Positions 35,779 to 44,716 of a stretch of 64,000 nt of DNA are shown piece after piece (the first letter of the stretch is position 1; each line of letters starts with the position of its first letter). The stretch is from Micromonospora sp. NBC_00421. GTDB taxonomy: Bacteria > Actinomycetota > Actinomycetes > Mycobacteriales > Micromonosporaceae. The translations under genes were made by a program, and so were the position numbers. The stretch covers positions 1,178,001-1,242,000 of the forward strand of contig NZ_CP107929.1 of the NCBI RefSeq assembly GCF_036017915.1, in the 5' to 3' direction. The notes below the pieces were generated by a model. The model made no database searches, had not been told where the DNA came from, and saw only the letters and a program-made list of their open reading frames with translations.

Positions 35779-36509
35779 GGCCGATCGTCGACACGGGCAC
35801 CGACGAGGGCACCTGGCGGGCATGGCCCGCACCGGCCGGCTGGCCCGAACTGGCGCTTGACGACCGGGCGTGGACGGTGCCGCCGTTGGTCGTCGCCCCG
35901 CATCCCGATGACGAGGTGCTCGGCGTCGGCGGCCTGGTCGCGATGCTCGCCGGCGACGTCGAGATCGCGGTCGTCACCGACGGCGAGGCCTCACATCCGG
36001 ATTCGACTGTCCATTCGCAGGCGGAGCTGGCGGCGATCCGGCGGGCCGAGACGGTCACGGCCTGCGGGCTGCTCGGGGTCGTCCCCGCCGCCATCGACCA
36101 TCTCGGGCATCCCGACGGTGGAGTCGACGAAGCGGCGCTCACCGACGCATTGACCACCCGGCTGGCACCGGGCCGGTGGTGTGTCACGACGTGGCGCGGC
36201 GACGGCCACCCGGACCACGAGGCGGTCGGGCGCGCGGCCGCGGTCGCCTGCCGGCGTACCGGTACGACGCTGCTGGAGTTTCCCGTGTGGACGTGGCACT
36301 GGGCCCGACCGGACCATCCCGACGTGCCGTGGCACCGTGCGCGCCGGATCGACCTGACCGGGGTGGCCAGATCGGCCAAGCGGAAGGCGATCGACGCCTT
36401 TCGTAGCCAGGTCCTGCCGCTCGGGCCGGCGCCCGCCGACGCCGCGATCCTTCCCCCGAACGTTCTCGCACGCTTCGCGCGTCCCTACGAAACGGTGTTC
36501 GTACCATGA
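35772..36509 (+). CDS. PIG-L family N-deacetylase
   Basis: 245 residues. The zinc-site motif APHPDDEVLG (about 42-51) and the later HPDHEAVGRAA are diagnostic of PIG-L/MshB/LmbE enzymes, which remove N-acetyl groups from glucosamine-containing molecules. The start overlaps the preceding gene by seven bases, and its end overlaps the methyltransferase by four (ATGA). Not MshB itself: it is shorter and sits in a GT2/methyltransferase operon. The most likely substrate is an N-acetylhexosamine-containing sugar made by that operon. Confidence 0.88.
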   Translation: MVRPIVDTGTDEGTWRAWPAPAGWPELALDDRAWTVPPLVVAPHPDDEVLGVGGLVAMLAGDVEIAVVTDGEASHPDSTVHSQAELAAIRRAETVTACGLLGVVPAAIDHLGHPDGGVDEAALTDALTTRLAPGRWCVTTWRGDGHPDHEAVGRAAAVACRRTGTTLLEFPVWTWHWARPDHPDVPWHRARRIDLTGVARSAKRKAIDAFRSQVLPLGPAPADAAILPPNVLARFARPYETVFVP

Positions 36510-37123
36510 CCTCACGCGGCACCCCGGCCGGATACTTCGACGACCTGTATGCCGGCGCCGAGGACCCGTGGAGTTTCGAAACCCGCTGGTACGACCAGCG
36601 TAAGCACGAGGTGACCGTCGCCTGCCTGCCGCGCCGGCATTACCGGTCGGCTTTCGAACCGGGATGTTCGACGGGCATGCTCACCCGCCGCCTCGCACCG
36701 CGGTGCGACCGGCTGCTGGCGGTCGACATCGCCGCCGCACCGGTGGCGACCACCCGGCAACGGCTGTCGGGCCAGCCGCACGTACGGGTGGAGCGGATGC
36801 GCGTTCCCGACGAGTGGCCGGCCGACCGCTTCGACCTGATCGTGCTCTCCGAGCTGGGCTACTACTTCGACGACGCCGGACTGGACCGGCTGGTGGCCCG
36901 GACGGTGGACTCGCTCGAACCCGGCGGCACGCTCGTGGCCGTGCACTGGCGGCCGGCGGTGGCCGAGCACGCACGTGGCGGCGACGACGTGCACCGGCTG
37001 CTCGCCGGCGTGGACGGCCTGGTGCGGACGGCACGGCACGAGGAGGCGGACTTCCTCCTCGACGTCCTCCTCCGGGTGCCGCCGCCGGCCGGATCCGTCG
37101 CACAGGCCGAAGGTCTGTGGTGA
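36506..37123 (+). CDS. NodS-like SAM-dependent methyltransferase
   Basis: 205 residues. The beginning GYFDDLYAGAEDPWSFETRWYDQRKH is the mark of the NodS family; the SAM-binding loop is AFEPGCSTGMLTRRLA, followed by LLAVDIA and RFDLIVLSELGYYF. Rhizobial NodS N-methylates the deacetylated glucosamine of Nod factors, so a methyltransferase of this kind right after a deacetylase is telling. Overlaps both neighbours (ATGA, GTGA), so translation is coupled. Confidence 0.87.
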   Translation: MTSRGTPAGYFDDLYAGAEDPWSFETRWYDQRKHEVTVACLPRRHYRSAFEPGCSTGMLTRRLAPRCDRLLAVDIAAAPVATTRQRLSGQPHVRVERMRVPDEWPADRFDLIVLSELGYYFDDAGLDRLVARTVDSLEPGGTLVAVHWRPAVAEHARGGDDVHRLLAGVDGLVRTARHEEADFLLDVLLRVPPPAGSVAQAEGLW

Positions 37124-37818
37124 ACCGGATGGCGGTCGTCGTGCCCGCCCACGACGAGCAGGCATTGTTGCCCGCCTGTCTGACCTCGCTCCTCGACTCG
37201 CTGCGTCACCTGCCGGTGCGCTCGGAGGTGATCGTCGTGGCCGACGACTGTCGGGACGCCACGGCCACCGTCGCCGAACGTCTCGGCGCCGTCGTGCTGA
37301 CGGTGCGGGCCCGCAGCGTCGGCCGGGCCCGCGCCGCCGGCATGACGCACGCGCTGCGGCACGGCCCGCAGGGTCTGTGGCTCGTCACCACCGACGCGGA
37401 CAGCCGGGTGCCCCGGCGGTGGGGCGGCTGGCAGCTGCGCCACGCCCGTGCCGGCACCGACCTGCTGGTCGGGACCGTGCGCGTCACCGACTGGGCGCCC
37501 AGATCCACTCAGGTCCGCGAACGTTTCGAGACCCGGTACCGGCGGGGTCTGACCGGCACCGGTCACCGGCACGTCCACGGTGCGAACCTGGGCTGCGCCG
37601 CCACCGCCTACGAGCGGCTGGGCGGATTCGCCGACCTGCGCCACGGCGAGGACCACGACCTCGTCGAGCGCGGTCGTCGGCGTGCCATGCGGGTCGTCAC
37701 CGACGCCGGCTGCGCGGTCCGGACCAGCGCCCGGCGACAGGGCCGAGCACCGCACGGCTTCGCCGGCTACCTCGACGCCCTCGACGACCGGCCACCGGCC
37801 CTCGACGGTCGGGCCTGA
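37120..37818 (+). CDS. GT2-family glycosyltransferase
   Basis: 232 residues from the GTG overlapping the previous stop. Family 2 signs: MAVVVPAHDEQALLPACL, VIVVADDCRDATATVAE, and TTDADSRVPRRW supplying the D-x-D metal site, then GANLGCAATAYERLGGF and the catalytic EDHDL. No membrane helix is seen, so it is a soluble transferase. Last gene of the four-gene operon, followed by a strong terminator. It should transfer a sugar from a nucleotide donor to the unknown product. Confidence 0.87.
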   Translation: MNRMAVVVPAHDEQALLPACLTSLLDSLRHLPVRSEVIVVADDCRDATATVAERLGAVVLTVRARSVGRARAAGMTHALRHGPQGLWLVTTDADSRVPRRWGGWQLRHARAGTDLLVGTVRVTDWAPRSTQVRERFETRYRRGLTGTGHRHVHGANLGCAATAYERLGGFADLRHGEDHDLVERGRRRAMRVVTDAGCAVRTSARRQGRAPHGFAGYLDALDDRPPALDGRA

Positions 37819-37896
37819 GCGAGGGCCGTCCGGCGGGGCGCCGGCCAGGAACGACGCCGCTCTCGGCGAGTACCGGGGCCGAGACCTGTCGCATGC

Positions 37897-37935
37897 CCTG
37901 TCCCGGGGCCGGACCGGGTCCGGCCCCGGGACAGG
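37897..37935. terminator. Perfect 18-bp hairpin after the GT2 operon
   Basis: CCTGTCCCGGGGCCGGAC, a CGG loop, then the exact reverse complement. Lies between the convergent GT2 and esterase genes. Confidence 0.8.
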
Positions 37936-37941
37936 TGGCGG

Positions 37942-39327
37942 TCAGGTACGCAGGCTCCACCGCTGGTTGGCGCCGCCGTTGCAGGACCAGAGGACGAGCT
38001 TGGTGCCGTTGGCCGTGTTGGCGGCGTTGGCGTCCAGGCACAGGCCGGACTGTTGACCGGTGATGGTGCCGTTGGCGTTGACGTTCCACTGCTGGTTGGC
38101 GCCGCCGTTGCAGTCCCAGATGATCACCGCGGTGCCGTTGCTGGTGCCCTGGCCGTTGGCGTCGAGGCACTTGTTGCCGTACACCTGCAGTTGCCTGCCC
38201 CCGGTGTAGGTGAAGCGCTGGCCGGTGGCGCTGCCGCAGTCCCACAGCTGCACCTGGGTGCCGTTGTTCTGGGTCGAGTTCGGTACGTCCACGCACCGGC
38301 CGGACTGGGAGCCCACGATCTGCTGCCCGTTACCCGGTGGTGGCGTCGTGGGCGGGGCGGTCGTGGGCGGGGCGGTCGTGGGCGGCGTGGTGGGTCCGTC
38401 GCCGTTGAGTGAGGTGATGAATTTCCAGACTTCGGCCTGCGTCCAGGACTTGGCGCCGGGTGCGTAGGGGTCGGCGGAGCCGTCGACGGCGTTGGGAGCG
38501 TGTGGTCCGTCGAAGGCACCCCAGACGACGGGGTAGCCGGTGCGGCAGCCGGTGTACCAGGTGACGATGTGGGTGAGGCTGCCCTGGGCTGGTTCTCGCG
38601 GGCTCTGGGGGGTACAGCCGTTGTTCTGGACGAACCGGTCGCGCATGGAGCGTCCCCCGGAGATGGGGAGTGTGCCGTCGCGGAGACCGTGGATGCCGAA
38701 GTAGGCGATGGGTTGGGTGCCGCCCTGGCAGCCGCTGAGGACGCCGCCGGAGTAGACGATGACGCCGCGGAAGACGGTGGCGCGGGCGCAGGCGATGGCA
38801 TAAGCCATGGCACCGCCGTAGCTGAAGCCGGAGGCGAAGAGCTGGGTGGTGTCGACGCAGAGGCTGTTTTCGATCTGCCGGGTCATGTCGTCGACGAAGG
38901 TGAGGTCCTGGCCGTTGCTGTTGCCCCAGCCGTTGTTGATGCCCTGGGGGGCGACGAAGATGGTGTTGGTCTTGCCGTACTTGTCGACACGAAGTCCGTA
39001 GTAGGACCATTCGATGCCGCTGGTGCTGCCGTTGTCCACCTGTTCGGCGGTACCGCCGACCCAGTGGAAGGAGAAGACCAGCCGGTAGGGGTGATTCATG
39101 TCGTAGGTGTCGGGGATGCGCAGGATGTAGCTGCGGCTACGGCCGCCGCTGGAGATGGTGTGGGTGCCGCTGGTGAGGGTGGGCGCCTTTCCGCAGCCGG
39201 CGGTGGTCGCCAGGGTGGCGGTGTTGGTGGCTGCGGAGGCGAGTCCGCCGCTGAGGGCGAGACCGGCGGCCATGGTGAGGGCGACCGCGGCGGCTGCCAC
39301 GGTCGCCGCGGTTGACCGGTGTTTCAA
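37942..39327 (-). CDS. Secreted PHB-depolymerase-family esterase with C-terminal ricin-type domain
   Basis: About 461 residues; the TTG at 39327 lies nine bases after AAGGAG, and a signal peptide (VALTMAAGLALSGGLASA) follows. The esterase domain (about 45-310) is of the CE1/PHB depolymerase type: RSYILRIPDTYD, VFSFHWVGGTAEQ, VAPQGINNGWGNSNG, ASGFSYGGAMAYAIAC (nucleophile Ser), and a late FDGPHAPN His. A PTTAP linker leads to a ricin B-type CBM13 with three Q-x-W repeats. It likely releases feruloyl or acetyl groups from plant cell-wall xylan. A LacI-type palindrome lies about 300 bases upstream. Confidence 0.9.
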   Translation of the reverse strand: MKHRSTAATVAAAAVALTMAAGLALSGGLASAATNTATLATTAGCGKAPTLTSGTHTISSGGRSRSYILRIPDTYDMNHPYRLVFSFHWVGGTAEQVDNGSTSGIEWSYYGLRVDKYGKTNTIFVAPQGINNGWGNSNGQDLTFVDDMTRQIENSLCVDTTQLFASGFSYGGAMAYAIACARATVFRGVIVYSGGVLSGCQGGTQPIAYFGIHGLRDGTLPISGGRSMRDRFVQNNGCTPQSPREPAQGSLTHIVTWYTGCRTGYPVVWGAFDGPHAPNAVDGSADPYAPGAKSWTQAEVWKFITSLNGDGPTTPPTTAPPTTAPPTTPPPGNGQQIVGSQSGRCVDVPNSTQNNGTQVQLWDCGSATGQRFTYTGGRQLQVYGNKCLDANGQGTSNGTAVIIWDCNGGANQQWNVNANGTITGQQSGLCLDANAANTANGTKLVLWSCNGGANQRWSLRT

Positions 39328-39762
39328 GACCTTCAACTCCTTCTGTCCTGGAGATGTCACATCGGGCTGCGGGCCGGTGCGGAGACGGTGTGGCGGACCG
39401 CCGTCTCCCCGGGTCTGCGCCTCGGCGGCGGGCCTCCCGGGATCACCCCCGGTCACCTCGTCGATTCCGCTGGCCGCGACGGCACCGTGCGTCGAGCCTC
39501 GGATGTGGAGGTGACGCGCTACGGTGCCGGGCCCGGGTCAGCTCGGTCGCCGGGGGGTTGGCCCACGGCCGAACTGCTGACCGGGCAAACAGGCCCAACT
39601 CAGACAGGGTTTGCACAGGCTCGGCGAATCGATTCGACACACCATAGATCCGCGCCCATCAGTGCGTCAAGTGACGATCGTCGATGAAGCAGTGGGCCTG
39701 GCCTCTGTCGCGGACAGCTGGCACCTGTGGCACGACCTGCGCGAAGCCGCGGGTAAGGCCGG
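39328..39762. promoter_or_regulatory. Intergenic region upstream of the ricin-domain esterase
   Basis: About 435 bases without a supported gene. It holds the leftward promoter of the esterase and the palindrome at 39624-39637. The alcohol dehydrogenase gene ends at 39763; no clear terminator was seen there. Confidence 0.5.
39624..39637. promoter_or_regulatory. LacI-type operator candidate upstream of the esterase
   Basis: GCGAATCGATTCGA contains the perfect 12-base palindrome CGAATCGATTCG. It follows the same TCGAAnCGnTTCGA layout as the sites at 19023 and 62759, but is about 300 bases before the start, so its role is less certain. Confidence 0.5.
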
Positions 39763-40983
39763 TCACTGTCGCTGTCGGGTCCGCTCCCCGGTCCAGGCCG
39801 CTTCGAGGATCGCGGTCAGGCTGTCGGTGTCGGTCGGGCCCGGATGGTTCTGGATCAGACGGGTGACGCCACTGGCCATCTCCGCGAAGCGCGGGAGGTC
39901 GGCGCGTGCCACGCCGATGTCCGCCAGGGTCGCAGGGATGCCGATGTCGGCGAGGAGCCCGTCGAGCCAGGTGAGGAACGCGTCTGCGGCCTCGGCCTCC
40001 GAGGCGTCGGTCACGTCGAGCCCGCACACCCCGGCGAGGACGGCCAGCCGGTCGCCGACGGCGTCCCTGGCCGCGTCCAGCGCGTACGGCAACAGCAGCC
40101 CGACGCCCAGGCCGTGCGGCGTGTGCGTGGCCGCACCGATGGGGTACTGGAGAGCGTGCGGGGCCCCGTTGCCCGCGTGGGAGAAGGCGAGCCCGGCGAG
40201 CACGGCCCCGTAGGACATGTCCGCGCGCGCGTCCGTGTCGCCTCCGTTCCTGACGGCACGACGCAGGCTACGGGCGATCCGCTCCGCGGCCAGGAGCGCG
40301 TAGTGGTCGGTGACCGGGTTGCGGCCGAGGAACACCTGCTCCACCGGGTCGCGCGGTCCGTGGGCCCGGGGCCGCGCGGTGTAGCTCTCCACCGCGTGAC
40401 AGAACGCGTCGATGCCGGAGTGGGCGGTGACCGTCGCCGGGCAGGTGTAGGTGAGTTCGGGGTCGACGATGGCGAAGTCGGGCACGATGTGGACGCTGGA
40501 GACCCCCACCTTCAGCTCGCGGTCCGGGTCGGTCAACACCGAGACGGGGGTGAGCTCGGAGCCGGTGCCCGACGTCGTCGGCACCGCGACGAGCGGAATC
40601 GTCGGCCCCGGCACCTTCGACTCGCCGTAGAAGTCGCGCGGCGTCCCACCGTGGCGCCGGATGACGCCGACGATCTTGGCGAGGTCGATCACCGTGCCGC
40701 CCCCGATGGCGAGGATCACGTCGGCGTCCACCTCGGCGGCGACCGCGACGGCAAGGTCGACATCGGTGAGCGGCACGTCCGGGGTCGCGTCGGAGAACAC
40801 CTCGACGACCTCGACCTTCTCCCGGACGGCGGCCACGATCCCGGCCACGCCCGGCTGCCCCAGCAGAACCCGGTCGGTCACGATGAGGACTCGCGAGCCG
40901 CTCTCGGCCACCACTCGTGGGATGTTCTGTGCGACCCCTTCGCCCACTATCAGCTGGCGTGGTCCGCGGACGGTCTCAAGCAT
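39763..40983 (-). CDS. Iron-containing alcohol dehydrogenase
   Basis: 406 residues, normal length for the group III dehydrogenases. The NAD-binding motif is AIGGGTVIDLAK, PTTSGTGSE follows, and the metal site is supplied by DAFCHAVESY and by HAGNGAPHALQYPIGAATHTPHG. It interconverts an alcohol and an aldehyde or ketone with NAD(P). It lies 63 bases after the aldehyde dehydrogenase on the same strand, last in a probable transport-and-oxidation operon, so the pair may turn an imported alcohol or polyol into a carboxylate. Maleylacetate-reductase-like or 4-hydroxybutyrate-dehydrogenase-like activities are alternatives. Confidence 0.88.
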   Translation of the reverse strand: MLETVRGPRQLIVGEGVAQNIPRVVAESGSRVLIVTDRVLLGQPGVAGIVAAVREKVEVVEVFSDATPDVPLTDVDLAVAVAAEVDADVILAIGGGTVIDLAKIVGVIRRHGGTPRDFYGESKVPGPTIPLVAVPTTSGTGSELTPVSVLTDPDRELKVGVSSVHIVPDFAIVDPELTYTCPATVTAHSGIDAFCHAVESYTARPRAHGPRDPVEQVFLGRNPVTDHYALLAAERIARSLRRAVRNGGDTDARADMSYGAVLAGLAFSHAGNGAPHALQYPIGAATHTPHGLGVGLLLPYALDAARDAVGDRLAVLAGVCGLDVTDASEAEAADAFLTWLDGLLADIGIPATLADIGVARADLPRFAEMASGVTRLIQNHPGPTDTDSLTAILEAAWTGERTRQRQ

Positions 40984-41046
40984 GTCGGTGCCTTTCCGGA
41001 GCGTCGGCGGCGGTATGTCGGGCGGACGCCCGGAGCAGCAGGCCGG

Positions 41047-42507
41047 TCACGGTAGGTCGATCGCCGCGTAGGTGAGGTCGAGGTATTCGAGGATGCCCTC
41101 GTGCGATCCCTCCCGGCCGATCCCGGACTGCTTCACGCCTCCGAAAGGAGCCGACGGGTCCGAGATCAGGCCACGGTTGATGCCGAGCATCCCGGTGTCC
41201 AGCCCCTCGGCGAACCGCAGCGCCCGCTGCAGGTCACGGGTGAAGACGTAGCCGACCAGGCCGTGCTCGGTGTCGTTGGCCCTCGCCAGCACCTCGTCGT
41301 CGGAGGTGAACGAGATGACCGGCGCCACCGGGCCGAAGATCTCCGTCTTCAGCATCCGCGCATCCTCGGGTACGTCGACGACGACCGTGGGCGGGTAGAA
41401 GTGGCCCGGCCCGTCCGGACGCGCGCCGCCCACCAGGACCCGGGCGCCACGGTCGACCGCGTCGGTGACGAGCTCGTCGATCCTGGTGACCGACGCCTCG
41501 TCGATCAACGCCCCGACGTCCACGCCGTCGTCGAGACCGTGGCCCACCGACAGCGCGCCCATCCGCTCGGCGAAGCGGGCCGTGAACTCCTCGCGTACCG
41601 GTTCCTCGACGTAGATCCGGTTGGCCGCGATGCAGGACTCCCCGATGTTGCGCATCTTGGCCACCATGGCACCGTCGAGCGCGACGTCCAGGTCGGCGTC
41701 GGCACACACGATCAGGGCCGCGTTGCCGCCAAGCTCCATGGAGGTACGCAGCACGTTGTCCGCAGCCTGTCGGAGCAGCACGCGCCCGACCTCGGTCGAC
41801 CCGGTGAACGACAGCTTGCGGGTCCGACCGTCTGCCAGCAGTGCGGAGACCACCTCGCCGGCCCGCTTGGTGGTCACCACGTTGACGACGCCCGGGGGAA
41901 CCCCGACCTCCTCCATGAGGCGGGCCAGGAGCAGCATGGTCAGTGGCGTCTGGGCCGCCGGTTTGGTGATCGTCGTGCAGCCCGCGGCCAGCGCCGGAGC
42001 GATCTTGCGGGCACCCATGGCCAACGGGAAGTTCCAGGGCGTCACGAAGACGCACGGTCCGACCGGCTTCGGTACGGTGAGGATCCGGTATCCACCTGCG
42101 GGAGCGGTGCTGTAGCGCCCCTCGACGCGTACCGCCTCCTCGGCGAACCAGCGGAAGAACTCGGCGCCGTAGGTCACCTCCGCCCGCGCCTCGGCGAGCG
42201 GCTTGCCCATCTCGAGCGTGATCAGCCGGGCGATCTCCTCGGACCGTTCGGTCAGTGCCCGGTACGTCGCGGTCAACAGCTCTGACCGTTTCCGCGGCGG
42301 GGTCGCCGCCCACCCCGTCGTTGCCTTGTCCGCCTCGTCCAGGGCGGCGAGCCCGTCGACGACGTCGGCGTCGGCCACCTCGGCGATGGTCCTGCCGGTG
42401 GCCGGGTCCTCGACGGCGAAGGTGGCGCCGCTTGCGGCGTCGCGCCAGGCGTCGCCGATCCGGAGCCGCCGGTGCTCGGGGGCCAGGACGTTGATCGGGT
42501 CACTCAT
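41047..42507 (-). CDS. NAD(P)-dependent aldehyde dehydrogenase (succinate-semialdehyde type)
   Basis: 486 residues. Landmarks: FVTPWNFPLAMGARKIAPALAAGC, TKPAAQTPLTMLLLA, SFTGSTEVGRVL, the general base in MELGGNAALIV, and the nucleophile in NIGESCIAANRIYV. The closing segment GVKQSGIGREGSHEGILEYLD is that of GabD-like enzymes. Oxidises an aldehyde to an acid in the cytosol. A 65-base gap separates it from the ATPase gene upstream in the operon. Confidence 0.9.
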   Translation of the reverse strand: MSDPINVLAPEHRRLRIGDAWRDAASGATFAVEDPATGRTIAEVADADVVDGLAALDEADKATTGWAATPPRKRSELLTATYRALTERSEEIARLITLEMGKPLAEARAEVTYGAEFFRWFAEEAVRVEGRYSTAPAGGYRILTVPKPVGPCVFVTPWNFPLAMGARKIAPALAAGCTTITKPAAQTPLTMLLLARLMEEVGVPPGVVNVVTTKRAGEVVSALLADGRTRKLSFTGSTEVGRVLLRQAADNVLRTSMELGGNAALIVCADADLDVALDGAMVAKMRNIGESCIAANRIYVEEPVREEFTARFAERMGALSVGHGLDDGVDVGALIDEASVTRIDELVTDAVDRGARVLVGGARPDGPGHFYPPTVVVDVPEDARMLKTEIFGPVAPVISFTSDDEVLARANDTEHGLVGYVFTRDLQRALRFAEGLDTGMLGINRGLISDPSAPFGGVKQSGIGREGSHEGILEYLDLTYAAIDLP

Positions 42508-42572
42508 CGCGTCGCCTCCTGTGATCCTCGTGGTGATGTGCCGGCGCAGGTCGCCGTCGCCGCACGGCGCGG

Positions 42573-43649
42573 CTACCGCCCGGCCTCGGACAGCGACAGC
42601 CCGGTGCCCGCGTCGAACAGGTGCGCACGGTCCAGGTCGACCGTGACACGCACCCGCTCGCCCGGCGTACCGGTGACGGTGGGTCGTGCCTTGACCTTGA
42701 TGATCTTCGTTCCCACCCGGACGTCGACCACCGTGCGGTCACCGAGCGGTTCGAGCCCGTAGAGCTCCCCCGACAACGACGCGTCCCCACGCTGCTCGAC
42801 GGACAGGTCCTCCGCACGCAGGCCAAGCAGCAGCGCACGACCGTCCTCGGCGGTGGCCCAGCGGGGCCGCGGTAGCGTCCAACCCTCCGCGCTGACCAGA
42901 CGATCTCCCTCGGCGTGGCAGGCGAGCAGGCTGATCGGTGGGCTCCCGACGAATCCGGCGACCCACTGGTTGGCGGGACGCTCGTACACCTCGGTCGGCG
43001 TGCCGACCTGTTGCACCTTCCCCGCCTTGAGGACCGCGACCTGGTCGGCCATGGCCAGGGCCTCGACCTGGTCGTTTGTCACGTAGACGAAGGTCGCTCC
43101 GAGGCTGCGGTGGATGCGGGTGAGCTCGGTGCGCATCTCGATGCGGAGCTTGAGGTCGAGGTTCGTCAGCGGCTCGTCCATGAGGAACGCGCGCGGGCTG
43201 CGGACCAGCGCCCGGGCCAGGGCGACCCGTTGCATCTCGCCGCCCGACAACTGCGCGGGACGACGCTGCAGCAGCCGTTCGATGTGCAGCAGGTTCGACA
43301 TCCGTTCGACGGCGGCGGCGATCTCACGCGAGGAACAGCGGCGTGCCCGCAGCGGCGAGGCGATGTTCTCGTAGGCCGTGTGTCGCGGGTAGAGGGCGTA
43401 GTTCTGGAAGACCATGGCCAGGTCGCGTGCGGCCGGGGTGTCACCGGTCGCGTCCCGGCCGTCCAGGTGCACCGACCCGGCGTCGAGCTTGTCCAGGCCG
43501 GCGATCGCCCGCAGGGTCGTCGTCTTGCCCGCCCCGGAGGGCCCGAGCACGACGAAGAACGAACCGTCAGGCACGTCCAGCGTCACCCCGTCCAGGGCCT
43601 GGACCTTGCCGAAGGACTTGCACAGCCCGTGTGCTGCCACGGTTCCCAT
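42573..43649 (-). CDS. CUT1 ABC ATPase with a degenerate H-loop (GlpS-like position)
   Basis: 358 residues of the MalK/UgpC type with C-terminal OB-fold region. Walker A GPSGAGKTT, Q-loop MVFQNYALYP, signature LSGGEMQR, Walker B AFLMDEPLTNLD are intact, but the switch motif reads VYVTNDQVEAL where His is expected in place of Asn (codon AAC). The next gene is a second ATPase with normal HDQVEAM. The two probably pair as a heterodimer with one weak and one full ATP site, as proposed for transporters with two different ATPases such as rhizobial GlpS/GlpT. Starts on the last base of the preceding stop. Confidence 0.9.
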   Translation of the reverse strand: MGTVAAHGLCKSFGKVQALDGVTLDVPDGSFFVVLGPSGAGKTTTLRAIAGLDKLDAGSVHLDGRDATGDTPAARDLAMVFQNYALYPRHTAYENIASPLRARRCSSREIAAAVERMSNLLHIERLLQRRPAQLSGGEMQRVALARALVRSPRAFLMDEPLTNLDLKLRIEMRTELTRIHRSLGATFVYVTNDQVEALAMADQVAVLKAGKVQQVGTPTEVYERPANQWVAGFVGSPPISLLACHAEGDRLVSAEGWTLPRPRWATAEDGRALLLGLRAEDLSVEQRGDASLSGELYGLEPLGDRTVVDVRVGTKIIKVKARPTVTGTPGERVRVTVDLDRAHLFDAGTGLSLSEAGR

Positions 43650-44716
43650 CAGGCCACCAGCTCTTCCGTGCGCACGTCGTAGACCGCCGGGGTCCCGCCG
43701 GTGTGCCGTAGCCCGACCGGTGCGTCGGCGGCGAAACGGACGGTCGGTGGCATCCGCACCCGTACGTCGCGTCGGCCGTCGTGGTCGACCACGTAGATGA
43801 TCTCGTCACCCAGCCACTCCGCCGAGACCACGCGGGCCGGGACCGAACCTTCCGCCCCTGGTGCGGTGACCTCCAGTGCCTCCGGCCGGACGCCGGCGAC
43901 CAGACGACTGTCGCGCGGCAGGCCCGGCGGTGGCGTGAGGGCCAGTCCGCCCTGACCGCGCAGCTCCCCGTCGGCCACCTCCACCTCGATCAGGTTCATC
44001 GGCGGGGAGCCGATGAACGCGGCGCAGAAGAGGGTCGCCGGACGGTCGTAGACCTCCAGCGGCGTGCCGATCTGCTCGACGCGGCCCTTGTTGAGGATGG
44101 CGATCCGGTGACCGAGCGACATCGCCTCGACCTGGTCGTGGGTGACGTAGACCATCGTCGCCCCCAGCTCTCCCTGGAGGTGCTTGATCTCCGTACGCAT
44201 GTCCGCCCTCAGCTCCGCGTCCAGGTTGGTGAGGGGTTCGTCCATGAGGAACGCGCGCGGTCGTCGCACCAGGGCGCGGGCGAGTGCGACGCGCTGCTGC
44301 TCCCCGCCGGACAGTTGGCGTGGCCGCCGGTCCAGCAGCGGACCGAGCCGCATCAGCCGGGCGGCCTCCTCGACCCGCGCGCGCACCTCCGGCTTGGGCA
44401 GCCCCTCGGCCCGCAGCGGGAACGCCAGGTTGTCGCGGGTGCGCAGATGCGGGTAGAGCGCGTAGAACTGGAACACCATGGCGATGTCGCGCTCGGCGGG
44501 CGGCAGGTCGTTGACCAGCGTGTCGCCGATGCGGATGTCGCCGGTCGTCTGCCTCTCCAGGCCGGCGATGGCCCGCAGCGTGGTCGTCTTGCCGCACCCC
44601 GAGGGGCCGAGCATCACGAACAGCTCACCGTCGCCGATGGACAGGTCGACGTGCTCGACCGCGACCGTGCCGTCCGGGTAGCGCTTGTGCAGGGCGGTCA
44701 CCTCGATGGCTGCCAT
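43649..44716 (-). CDS. CUT1 ABC ATPase with intact catalytic motifs
   Basis: 355 residues from the ATG at 44716, which shares one base with the permease stop (TGATG). Walker A GPSGCGKTT, MVFQFYALYPHL, signature LSGGEQQR, Walker B AFLMDEPLTNLD and switch VYVTHDQVEAM are all normal; the C-terminal 120 residues form the regulatory OB-fold domain. It energises sugar or polyol import with the adjacent second ATPase, and may also serve the ATPase-less permease at 52391. Confidence 0.92.
   Translation of the reverse strand: MAAIEVTALHKRYPDGTVAVEHVDLSIGDGELFVMLGPSGCGKTTTLRAIAGLERQTTGDIRIGDTLVNDLPPAERDIAMVFQFYALYPHLRTRDNLAFPLRAEGLPKPEVRARVEEAARLMRLGPLLDRRPRQLSGGEQQRVALARALVRRPRAFLMDEPLTNLDAELRADMRTEIKHLQGELGATMVYVTHDQVEAMSLGHRIAILNKGRVEQIGTPLEVYDRPATLFCAAFIGSPPMNLIEVEVADGELRGQGGLALTPPPGLPRDSRLVAGVRPEALEVTAPGAEGSVPARVVSAEWLGDEIIYVVDHDGRRDVRVRMPPTVRFAADAPVGLRHTGGTPAVYDVRTEELVA

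Noticed and set aside
38335..38395. Repeated GTGGGCGGGGCGGTC units as a regulatory repeat
   Set aside because: They encode the Pro/Thr linker between the esterase and ricin domains.
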